DNA of 64,000 nucleotides, from positions 558,001-622,000 of the forward strand of contig BPJV01000003.1 in assembly GCA_026004795.1 (NCBI GenBank). The letters are read 5' to 3'. Made by a program: the position numbers and the translations under genes. Below are positions 7,128 through 17,432 of this stretch, in pieces. The first letter of the stretch is position 1; each line of letters opens with the position of its first letter. Under the pieces are notes generated by a model. That model saw nothing but the letters and a program-made list of their open reading frames with translations, did not search any database and was not told the origin of the DNA. This DNA is from Pirellulaceae bacterium (GTDB lineage Bacteria > Planctomycetota > Planctomycetia > Pirellulales > Pirellulaceae).

Positions 7128-9473
7128 TTACATTTGAGACAGGTAGAAATCGGCCAGGTCACGAAAAGGAGTAAACGGATCCCGGGCTAGACATTCCCGA
7201 AAAAAATTTCGGGATTCAGCAAGATCCCCAGATTCAATCGCCAGTTGCCCACAATAAAAAAGGAATTCGGCAACTAGGGCCGCAGGCATATCCCCATCCG
7301 CGGTCAGCTCCGCCGCAATTTTCCGACTCAGGTTGGCCGCATCATTCGGATTGGCTCCCATCAAAACACGAAAAAACCGCCAGCTTGGGGTGGGTTCTTG
7401 CTGATCGATAGCCTGCTGAGCACCCGTGAGGTCTCCGTTGATGATCAGGCGAACGGTATCCTGTTCGCCGCGTGAGGTTTCAGCAGCCGACTGAAGCTCT
7501 AACACCTGACCGGCAGCCTGAGCAAGCGCCATCTGCGCGCGGTCAAGACGATCCTTGGTTGAGGGAAGCAACGGTTCTTGCATTAACTCTTGGGTCAACC
7601 GCCCGGCACGGATCGAGTCCAGAATAGAAACGTGTCCCGAATAGCGCAACGTTCGGTGTGCCAATTCGAAGTAGGCGAGCGTTCGGGCTACTTGAACCTC
7701 ACGTGAAGAAGTATCGGGCAGTAGACGCAGCGCCGCCAGTGGCATCCGCATCGCTGTCAACACGTTGGCCACACGAACGGTATCCTGCGGTGCCCCCAAG
7801 GCCAAACTTCCCTCGAAATCGAGTTCTGCGGCGGATCGAGGAATCTCCAGAAAACTGAACAAAGACATGCAACGCAAGGCTTGGGCTACCGCCCGTGGAT
7901 CCGACGCAGTACCAAACAGAACCTCTTCGGCGTCGACCCCTACGATCTTCCAGTTGGAATCCAAGGTAACTTGCCGTATGGCCTGCTCGTCTTGGGCATC
8001 AAGCGCAATGAGAGACGGTTGCCAACGTTCGAAAACTGCCCCGTAGCCTCCCCAAGAGCCGTCGTGACGCAGATAGGCTTCGCGTTTCCACTCCTTCCAG
8101 TCCTGACTGACCGCCGCAAGTTGATCATACCACGGCGCATATGCCTCCCATCGGTCATTGACCAGTAAAGGAAAATGAGCAAGGAGTTCAGGAACCTGCC
8201 ACCGCGGCGTGTGGTCGAGATTTAAAAGCATCACCGGGCCGGGAGTGGCACTGAGCACTGGAGTAACGCGACGTTGGATCAGGTCAGCGGAAAGAACGGT
8301 CGTGCTATTCGTCACCACTTGATACAGCAGGCCCCCCAGGCCAATGCCTGCCCAAAGACTGCCTTGGTTTAGCCGGGGAAGAAGCGTCCTACCTGCCTCT
8401 CGATTACCATTCGCACCGTAGCGTCTGCCGTGGGCACCAGCAGCTAGAATCGCCCCCAGCCAACTGTAGTAACAACAGCCTACCACCAAGAGCGTGGCCA
8501 TCGACAGGACACCTGCATCCCATAGACGAGGAGGGTTATCCCGAAACAACCGCATCCACTGCCCCATGATGAACAGGAGCAAGATGCCATGCCACGCAGT
8601 GATCTGCCGCGTCTCCAGGTCCCACAATGCTGCAAGCGAAGGGAATAGTGAAGGAGGCGGTGACACCCACATCCAGCTCCACGGGCGCAGCAGCGTGGCC
8701 CCCATCCCCGGCACCAACAGCATCACCACGGCGATCGTGGCTACCCATGCCAACGCCCCAAAGGTCCGCTGGCCACGCAACGGGGAAGGCCCCGGTTTAT
8801 CGATCCGCCAAGTCAACAGCGCCAGCCCTAAGACGGCTAGAACCAACCCGTATTCAATGGTCACTGCGGCAGCCAATACCGATACTGCGACACACGCGGG
8901 CAGCATGAATCTGTGCAAGCCTGTCACCACAGGCTCTCCCTTCCCTTCCGATTGGCGAGGCAACTCCCCCCCTTTTTCCATAGCGTTCCCAATCTCGATG
9001 GCCAACCATAGCACTGCACCACCGAGTAACGCGCCCCGAGTGTTGAAATGGCTGAGCGTCCAAATGTAGGCGAAAACCACGGCTGGATGCATCCGCGTGG
9101 AAAGCCGACAAGCAATCCAGCCGTAAAGGAGGGCGGCCACGATAGCGAATTGCCAATAATGCCAATGGGTGGAATCAGCAACGAAGGGAAGCCATGCCAG
9201 TGGAGGGCTGTAGATATGGCCAGCCTCCAACACACTGCTATCGCGCACCGGCCAAACGGCGATCCGATCAGCAATCCAGAAGAGATTGGCGGATAACAAG
9301 CCACACAGCGACGCTACCCACCACCAGACAAATTCTCCCCACCGTGACTGCGGGGCGATCATCGAACTCCACCAACCGTGCCCATCGCCACTGGAGTGCT
9401 TGCTCGGTTGCTCCAGCGGGGATCGCTGCTTGGCGGAGCACTTTCGCGAAAGCCTTGACGACGATTTTCTCAT
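7128..9473 (-). CDS. Polytopic membrane protein with large soluble C-terminal region (GT-C-like / repeat-containing)
   Basis: A 781-aa protein. After a basic N-terminus, residues about 45-370 contain roughly nine or more hydrophobic segments rich in Trp and Leu. A soluble region follows, including a stretch (about 470-530) whose pattern, ending in NWKIVGVDAEEVLF, resembles the luminal tail of GT-C glycosyltransferases. The last 200 residues look helical and repeat-like, as in TPR proteins (LAESRNFFRECLARDP). Its ATG overlaps the TGA of the upstream cytochrome gene (ATGA), so the two are translationally coupled. I infer an envelope protein working with the cytochrome; no catalytic motif is certain, and a non-enzymatic role is equally possible. 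Confidence 0.65.
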   Translation of the reverse strand: MRKSSSRLSRKCSAKQRSPLEQPSKHSSGDGHGWWSSMIAPQSRWGEFVWWWVASLCGLLSANLFWIADRIAVWPVRDSSVLEAGHIYSPPLAWLPFVADSTHWHYWQFAIVAALLYGWIACRLSTRMHPAVVFAYIWTLSHFNTRGALLGGAVLWLAIEIGNAMEKGGELPRQSEGKGEPVVTGLHRFMLPACVAVSVLAAAVTIEYGLVLAVLGLALLTWRIDKPGPSPLRGQRTFGALAWVATIAVVMLLVPGMGATLLRPWSWMWVSPPPSLFPSLAALWDLETRQITAWHGILLLFIMGQWMRLFRDNPPRLWDAGVLSMATLLVVGCCYYSWLGAILAAGAHGRRYGANGNREAGRTLLPRLNQGSLWAGIGLGGLLYQVVTNSTTVLSADLIQRRVTPVLSATPGPVMLLNLDHTPRWQVPELLAHFPLLVNDRWEAYAPWYDQLAAVSQDWKEWKREAYLRHDGSWGGYGAVFERWQPSLIALDAQDEQAIRQVTLDSNWKIVGVDAEEVLFGTASDPRAVAQALRCMSLFSFLEIPRSAAELDFEGSLALGAPQDTVRVANVLTAMRMPLAALRLLPDTSSREVQVARTLAYFELAHRTLRYSGHVSILDSIRAGRLTQELMQEPLLPSTKDRLDRAQMALAQAAGQVLELQSAAETSRGEQDTVRLIINGDLTGAQQAIDQQEPTPSWRFFRVLMGANPNDAANLSRKIAAELTADGDMPAALVAEFLFYCGQLAIESGDLAESRNFFRECLARDPFTPFRDLADFYLSQM

Positions 9474-10612
9474 GGTTTGCGCTCAGTCGCTCCGACGACC
9501 CGAATCCAATGATCCGTAAACTCGATAGGCGCTTCCATTCTCACCGACGGCATGTGGCAGTCGATGCAGCCATCCATCTCGCCCGCCGCACAGGTAACGT
9601 GATGGTCCGCATCAGGATCATGGCATTGGATACATTGCCAACGACCTCGCGAATTCTGATCGGCCAAAGGGCGATGGGGATCGTGGCAAGTAGTGCAGGT
9701 CATGGCAGAGTTCTGGAAACAGGCCGACTGCACGAGCCCCACCGGTTGAAAACGCACGATGTCCGGATTGCCAGGCCAGATCGATTCCGGTGGCTGCTCT
9801 TCGGCGCGGCGATGGCATTGGGCACAACGATGGATGGCGTCCATTTGGTCCTGTACTTTCCACCGCGGGTCGCGGAACTCGCCTTCCGAAGCAACATGCC
9901 TGGCCCTCGGACCATGACATCGCTGGCAGGTCACTCCCCCGCGCACATGTGCTTCTTCGATGACGCCATCGCGAATGGGCAAGTAGGTGGTATGGCAAGA
10001 GAAACAGCGCCGGGCTTTCGGGCCATCGAACAGCACTCCAAGCGGCCCAAAGTAGCCTGCGGAATCCTGCTGCGGCTGGCCGGGAGAAATATCAAAAACC
10101 CCCTCTCCGTGAAACCACGTGTACCTGAACTCGAGCAGATCGATAGCTCCCAAACTGTCGGGCAACGTTGACGTCCAGGTACAGGCGTGCTCGCCCGAGC
10201 CGAAACACCATTTCAATTCGACTTTTCGCTCCCTATCGCCGGCGCGATGGACGGCAAGAACCTTGTCGTCGCGGAATTCGATATCGAGTCCGGCTTGACG
10301 CGGCTTATCCGCTGCGGCCATTTGGCGCAGCAAGTCCAAAGAGAGAGGATCATTCGCCGGCCGAAGTGTACGAGCATGCCCGGTCTGCGCAAACGAATCG
10401 GCTTCACTGTGGCACTCGGCGCACGTCGATTCGTCGACCATCCCCACCGTGGACTGGACGGCGTCGGGCGGCACGCGAGTGGGGATTGGCCGTAAGGCGG
10501 CATAACTGCCCAACGTCAAAAGGGTGACGAGTAGACCGAGCGGAGCCATCAAGGGACGCCCATTCCGCTTTGGCACCTCAACCCTGCGGCTAACTGATGG
10601 AGGATTCTGCAT
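9470..10612 (-). CDS. Membrane-anchored multihaem (seven CxxCH) cytochrome c
   Basis: A 380-aa protein with one N-terminal hydrophobic segment (about residues 21-40) followed by a periplasmic domain carrying seven CxxCH haem c sites: CAECH, CFSCH, CQRCH, CAQCH, CTTCH, CIQCH and CIDCH. The first is isolated near residue 64 and the other six lie in the C-terminal half. The arrangement resembles the cytochrome c554 / multihaem families that carry electrons or act in nitrogen or sulfur redox chemistry, but the substrate cannot be inferred. It is the upstream gene of a coupled pair with the polytopic membrane protein. Haem attachment would need a cytochrome c maturation system elsewhere in the genome. 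Confidence 0.87.
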   Translation of the reverse strand: MQNPPSVSRRVEVPKRNGRPLMAPLGLLVTLLTLGSYAALRPIPTRVPPDAVQSTVGMVDESTCAECHSEADSFAQTGHARTLRPANDPLSLDLLRQMAAADKPRQAGLDIEFRDDKVLAVHRAGDRERKVELKWCFGSGEHACTWTSTLPDSLGAIDLLEFRYTWFHGEGVFDISPGQPQQDSAGYFGPLGVLFDGPKARRCFSCHTTYLPIRDGVIEEAHVRGGVTCQRCHGPRARHVASEGEFRDPRWKVQDQMDAIHRCAQCHRRAEEQPPESIWPGNPDIVRFQPVGLVQSACFQNSAMTCTTCHDPHRPLADQNSRGRWQCIQCHDPDADHHVTCAAGEMDGCIDCHMPSVRMEAPIEFTDHWIRVVGATERKP

Positions 10613-10687
10613 TCTTAAAAGCTAGCTCCCCCGAGATGCACCGTCAACGAATCGCCAACCGAGGCCGAGGGGCACCCTGGATCCCGG

Positions 10688-10894
10688 ATGCCCCCCACGA
10701 AAAAACCATCCTCACCGTCTCCGACTCAGGTGACATCGACGTCGGTCGAATCGAGGAACCTGAAGGCGGGCCGCCGCTTCGTGCTGGCAGCGACCTATGC
10801 CCCGGTGGTGCTATTGGTTTTGGTCGCCACGTCGGGGAACGGGCCCGGTGGGCTTCGTCAACCTACCTATCGGTTAGACGCTGATTCAGTTTGA
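10688..10894 (+). CDS. Possible small single-pass membrane protein
   Basis: A 68-aa ORF with a Ser/Thr/Pro-rich N-terminus, a basic patch (KAGRRF) and one clear hydrophobic helix, LAATYAPVVLLVLVATSG, followed by a Gly-rich tail. It lies between the divergent cytochrome gene and the convergent gene at 10867, overlapping the latter's 3' end by 28 bp. I recognise no family and there is no strong ribosome-binding site, so it may be chance. It is kept because of its topology and because nothing else explains this gap. Confidence 0.3.
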   Translation: MPPTKKPSSPSPTQVTSTSVESRNLKAGRRFVLAATYAPVVLLVLVATSGNGPGGLRQPTYRLDADSV

Positions 10895-12843
10895 CTCGTC
10901 CGCGCGGTGTCGGTGGAAGTCCCCTGATCGGCGACGTCATAGGCGGGACTCAACAAGACGCTCCCAAAGGTCCATCCATCGGCAGTGGTGCGCACGATTG
11001 TAGCCCCAGGTTGCAGAAACTTCTTGATGTAATCGAACTCTGGCAGCCCCTCCCCTTTGATGACCTGGTCCTTTTTTCGCAGGTCTTCGTCTTTGAGCAA
11101 CCGATCGAGAATCGTCGCCAACATGCTTTGCGACCGCCGTAATTCCCCTTTACGGAAAAGCTCATACTGCACTCGATAGGCGCGGTCCGAGCGGACGACC
11201 TGCCAGGCACAAGCGTGGTCGTTACCGAAAACTTCTTCCAACGCCGCTCGGGCACGTTGATAATCGCGCTGCTCCACCAATGGGGATACATCGGTCTCCT
11301 CCATCTGCCGAATCGCCTGCTCAATCATCTCCACGTGGGAGGCAAAGAACAAATAGTCGCCGTAAACGGTAATCGCCCAGTTGCTCAGCAGCGGTTCGGG
11401 TTCTTCCGACGCCGCATTCTCGTCGGTGCCGAAATCCTCAAAATCACCGAATTCGGAGAAGTCATCCAAACCTTCGACCGATTGATCTTCCCGATGCACT
11501 ACCTTCCAAATGGAATGCCCCGCGACCTCTAGACGCTCGGCATCTGGCTCGCCTTTCATCGCCTTATCGACGACTTGCTGCATTTTCTGCGAGTCCTTAA
11601 CTCGAATCGCGATCATATTGCGACGCGAATCGACTTGGACCTCCCCTTCTTTGTTATCCGTGACGGCGTAGATGTCGTTGGTAAGATTGGGCAAAACATC
11701 TGCTGCCACATCGACTTGTGGACCAGTTGGATCATGTTTCAACCCCTCAATCACTTCGTCGAAAACGCCTTGTGTGCCGGCAAAGTCATCGACTAGGCCC
11801 TCGAGCCTCCAGAATGCCTCCTCAACATTCCAACTTGTCGCCACCAGGGTGGCGACGCGGCCGGTGACAAAGCTAGGGACTTCGCGCGGGACTTCGTTGG
11901 GGAAATCCAGCGCTGCCGCCGACTTGGGCAAGGGCTGACGCACCAACACAAACCCCCGATGCTCGATATCCAACTTCTCTTGCCCCAGCACCAATTGCCC
12001 AGCGACCCCTAGAATCGCGTCGAACCCTTGGTTCTCGAGAATGGCCAGAATATCGGCGCTATTCTTCGAGCGGTTTCCCGACATGGCCCGGACGAGACGG
12101 GCAAAGCCCAGGGGGCGAACGAAGTACTCGACTTGGGCACGACCGTCGACGCTGGCCAATTGACGAGACTGCTGAAACACTTCGTCGGTCGACAAGGTAG
12201 CAGAGGAGCCTCTCTCACCCAGCGCCATGTCGATCAAATGCTCCTCCATAGCCTGGTCATCGGTGACGATAAGCAACCCCCGCGCAATGGCCACAAACGT
12301 GTCCTGGTGGAGCAACTCACCGGGGCGCGGTGGCAGGCGGTAGTGCGTGATCGTGATCCCACGATGATCCATCGTCTTCTTGGTCGTACTGTCCGACTGG
12401 AGCTGCTTGTCGAAATCCGCCAACATCCGCGCGTTGATCGTCGGATTGTCATCCACATCGGCCAATAACATGGTGATGTAGGGCTTCAATGGCGAATCCT
12501 GCTTGACACTCCACGCCAACGCCAGTTGACCGGTGGAATAGTCCGCCAGGTCCTCGGGCTGGATCTTCAAACGCCAACCGGCTTCCATCAACCGATCACG
12601 GATCTCATTGCGACGCGCCTCAAAGAAGGGCGCCACGGCGTCATCCTCGGCCAATCGTGCTAATTGCGTCTGCTCCCAACGATCAACCAACTCCTCTCCA
12701 TCGCGCACCCATACCACCGCTTGCGTGTCGCTCGGCAACAAGTCGTAAGCCGAAGGTGGTGCCCCCCGCAGCGCGGCCGACAAGAATAGAAGGATGGCAA
12801 GCATTACAGCTGCTTGGAGGCGGTGTTGATAGCGGCGGACCAT
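10867..12843 (-). CDS. Large secreted protein of unknown function (planctomycete-type)
   Basis: I place the start at the ATG at 12843 (MVRRYQHRLQ), which has GGGGAG upstream and gives a signal peptide (AAVMLAILLFLSAALRGA); the track ORF is 23 codons longer. The 658-aa product begins its mature part with YDLLPSDTQAVVWVRDGEEL, a theme seen in planctomycete proteins that resemble DUF3352. It has an acidic stretch (FSEFGDFEDFGTDEN) near the middle of the C-terminal half. There are no catalytic motifs I recognise and no Cys. It is a single-gene unit. Export to the periplasm is supported; function is unknown. Confidence 0.72.
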   Translation of the reverse strand: MVRRYQHRLQAAVMLAILLFLSAALRGAPPSAYDLLPSDTQAVVWVRDGEELVDRWEQTQLARLAEDDAVAPFFEARRNEIRDRLMEAGWRLKIQPEDLADYSTGQLALAWSVKQDSPLKPYITMLLADVDDNPTINARMLADFDKQLQSDSTTKKTMDHRGITITHYRLPPRPGELLHQDTFVAIARGLLIVTDDQAMEEHLIDMALGERGSSATLSTDEVFQQSRQLASVDGRAQVEYFVRPLGFARLVRAMSGNRSKNSADILAILENQGFDAILGVAGQLVLGQEKLDIEHRGFVLVRQPLPKSAAALDFPNEVPREVPSFVTGRVATLVATSWNVEEAFWRLEGLVDDFAGTQGVFDEVIEGLKHDPTGPQVDVAADVLPNLTNDIYAVTDNKEGEVQVDSRRNMIAIRVKDSQKMQQVVDKAMKGEPDAERLEVAGHSIWKVVHREDQSVEGLDDFSEFGDFEDFGTDENAASEEPEPLLSNWAITVYGDYLFFASHVEMIEQAIRQMEETDVSPLVEQRDYQRARAALEEVFGNDHACAWQVVRSDRAYRVQYELFRKGELRRSQSMLATILDRLLKDEDLRKKDQVIKGEGLPEFDYIKKFLQPGATIVRTTADGWTFGSVLLSPAYDVADQGTSTDTARTSQTESASNR

Positions 12844-14862
<2,019 letters not shown>

Positions 14863-15014
14863 TCGTTTCACCTTCGGCCCAGTCGCTGCCGTGTTGGCCA
14901 TGCTGGCTCGTCGGACGCTGGCGGCGGCAAAAGGCCCCTCGCCGCGCCTGGTCGTGCTCTCGGTACAATGGTGGCGAATACCCTGGCGCACTGGAAACCA
15001 TTGGGAGCAGCATT

Positions 15015-16484
15015 ATGGGGGCGGCAAAGACTTCTACCCACCGTTGCGCATTGTCCCTGTCGATGGCCATTGCGCTGATGGCCGCGCTCAGCGATGGACT
15101 TTCCACCCCCATCGTTGCCCAAGTCTCCCCGTCCTCGCACTCCTTCACTCAACGGCTCCGCGGTGACGGCCAGGCCGACGATGGCGCGGTCCTTCAAGCG
15201 GCGATCGACGCAGGGGTTTCGCCACTTGTGCTACCTCCAGGGCGCTATCGCCTGACGCGTCCGCTGGTCATCGACCTCGATTCCGCTGGCTATTTCGCTC
15301 TAGATGGTCAAGGCGTAGCCGTGCTGGTCATGGACGGCCCCGGCCCAGCTATTCGCCTTCGTGGAACCCATTTTCGATCTGCCGACCCCAAACAATTCGA
15401 TGAGCGAGTTTGGCAGCGCCAGCGCATGCCGTTGATCGACCGCCTGGCGATCGAAGGAACTCACCCGCAGGCCATCGGCATCCAGGCGAGCGGGACCATG
15501 CAGTTGACCATATCGAGAGTTCACCTGCGCAATTTGTTGCACGGAATCCACTTAGTGGAAAACAATCGTAATCTCACTATCTCCGATTGCCACATCTACG
15601 ATAATCGCGGCGTGGGTATTTTTTACGACGCCGTCAATTTGCATCAATCGAACCTAGTCGGCTGCCACATCAGCTACAACGCCCAAGGCGGTATCGTCTC
15701 CCGAGGCGGCAACGTGCGCAACATCCACATCAACGGATGCGATCTGGAAAGCAACATGTCGCCCGATTCTCCCCCTACAGCGAACATCCTGATCGATTGC
15801 CGCAACAGTCGCTACGGAACGGCGGAAGTGGCCATCACCGGTTGCACGATCCAGCACAATAACCCCTCGCCGGATTCAGCGAACATTCGTATCGTTGGCC
15901 GGAGCTTGGACTCGACTGCCGGTCGAACCGTTCGGGAAGGAAACATCACCATCACGGGCAATGTGCTCAGTGACGTACAAGTGAACCTGCATCTCCAGCA
16001 ATGCCGTGGCGTGGCCATCACCGGCAATACGTTTTGGCAAGGATACCGCCACAACCTCTTGGTAGAAGGTTGCCACAGTGTGGTGATGGCAGCCAACAAC
16101 ATGGACCGCAACCCTCGCTACGACTACGGCAACACGCAGGAGGCGAATAACAGCGTGGTGTTTCGCAACTGCGAAGATTGCAACATCAGTGGCTTGCACC
16201 TGACCCACGCCTGGCGTGACCAGGCGGCCGTCACCATAGAAGACTGTCACCGCATGCTCGTCGCTCAAGCCACCATTCTGGACTGCGATAACATCGGATT
16301 GCTCTTGAGAAACGTAACCGACAGCATGGTGTGCAACTGCCTTATTCGCCACGATCACCCCGAAACGACCTTCACGCCGATCCTCCTCGACGCGTGCGAG
16401 AACGTCGTGCTCAGCGGGAACATGTGGAGGGATTCGCCCTCGCCAGACACCCCTAATCTCTCTACCGGAGCAACTGCTCGTTAG
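15015..16484 (+). CDS. Secreted right-handed parallel beta-helix protein
   Basis: The track starts this ORF at 14859 inside purB, but the ATG at 15015 has GGGAG upstream and begins a signal peptide (LSLSMAIALMAALSDGLS) in a 489-aa product. The mature part opens with GDGQADDGAVLQAAIDAG and PPGRYRLTRPLVID, the entry segment of pectate-lyase-like helices. Many coils of the form ITGNxF / ISDCHIYDN / LVGCHIS follow. Such folds occur in polysaccharide lyases, hydrolases and phage spikes. I see no defined catalytic residues, so substrate and activity are open; a role on extracellular polysaccharide is an inference. Confidence 0.82.
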   Translation: MGAAKTSTHRCALSLSMAIALMAALSDGLSTPIVAQVSPSSHSFTQRLRGDGQADDGAVLQAAIDAGVSPLVLPPGRYRLTRPLVIDLDSAGYFALDGQGVAVLVMDGPGPAIRLRGTHFRSADPKQFDERVWQRQRMPLIDRLAIEGTHPQAIGIQASGTMQLTISRVHLRNLLHGIHLVENNRNLTISDCHIYDNRGVGIFYDAVNLHQSNLVGCHISYNAQGGIVSRGGNVRNIHINGCDLESNMSPDSPPTANILIDCRNSRYGTAEVAITGCTIQHNNPSPDSANIRIVGRSLDSTAGRTVREGNITITGNVLSDVQVNLHLQQCRGVAITGNTFWQGYRHNLLVEGCHSVVMAANNMDRNPRYDYGNTQEANNSVVFRNCEDCNISGLHLTHAWRDQAAVTIEDCHRMLVAQATILDCDNIGLLLRNVTDSMVCNCLIRHDHPETTFTPILLDACENVVLSGNMWRDSPSPDTPNLSTGATAR

Positions 16485-16588
16485 CGGCCGTTGGTCGTAG
16501 GCAGCCGAGCGCCGATCACCCTGCTGCATATCGCCAAGCAAGCGGACGCTCCGACTGTAGCGCCAAGCCGCGGCAAGCTCCCAAGAGC

Positions 16589-17245
16589 TCAATCGATGGT
16601 CGACGACGGCGCGGGAGGACGAGCGCCGTAGAGGGAGTGGGATTCCAGGTATGCTTCCACGGCTGGATGCACGAGATAGCGAATGGAGCGACCTTCTCGC
16701 AGACGGCGGCGAATGTCGGTACTACTGATTTCGATCTGCGGTACGTCCACCACGGATGCCTCGGCGGACTGACCGGCTTGCTGCAGGAAAGGGGCGAGGT
16801 CGGAAAGGTCCGGCGGCGGATGCCCTCCTCGCCGAGCCACATGAATGCGAGCCAGCTGGCAGATCGCCTCCGGTTCCTTCCACCGATCGAATCCGATCGC
16901 CGCATCGGCTCCCAAGAGGAGATGCAGACACCAGTCGGGGTGCTCGGCCACCAGCTCTCGCAAGGTATCGACCGTGTAGGAGCTCCCCTCGCGACGCAGC
17001 TCGCGTAACTCGAGCTGGAACCGCGGATTACCACTGATCGACAATCGAATCATCTCGACCCGATCCTTCGCGTCGGCGGGAATCCGCTCCTCTTTGAACG
17101 GAGATTGTCGGGCGGGAACAAACAACACGCGATCCAGCCCGAGGACGTCCAGGAAATGCTCGGCCAGCACCAGGTGTCCCCAATGAATGGGATCGAAACT
17201 CCCGCCGAAAAAGCCAACATTTTCTCGCACTGGAGAACGTTTCAT
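16589..17245 (-). CDS. nadD: Nicotinate-nucleotide adenylyltransferase
   Basis: A 218-aa nucleotidyltransferase. GGSFDPIHWGHL near the N-terminus supplies the HxGH-type ATP-binding motif, and SSTDIRRRL near residue 180 is the matching C-terminal ISSTxIR motif. LLGADAAIGFDRWKE matches the NadD core. The enzyme joins nicotinate mononucleotide with ATP to make deamido-NAD. The length is close to the family norm. It diverges from priA with about 190 bp between the starts. Downstream is a roughly 100-bp gap facing the beta-helix gene. Confidence 0.95.
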   Translation of the reverse strand: MKRSPVRENVGFFGGSFDPIHWGHLVLAEHFLDVLGLDRVLFVPARQSPFKEERIPADAKDRVEMIRLSISGNPRFQLELRELRREGSSYTVDTLRELVAEHPDWCLHLLLGADAAIGFDRWKEPEAICQLARIHVARRGGHPPPDLSDLAPFLQQAGQSAEASVVDVPQIEISSTDIRRRLREGRSIRYLVHPAVEAYLESHSLYGARPPAPSSTID

Positions 17246-17432
17246 CGGATCTCGCTGCCATGAACCAAACTTGCTAACGGAAAGACTCCTGACCCGCGGC
17301 CACCTGCGGCGCGAAACTGCAGTGGGGGCCGAGGAACTGCTCGACGGCCAGACACAATCTTGCTACCCTGCCCTACTCCCATCTGGTCCAAGTTCGCCTC
17401 GGATGTTTGAGAGGTCGTTTTAGTATTTTTCG

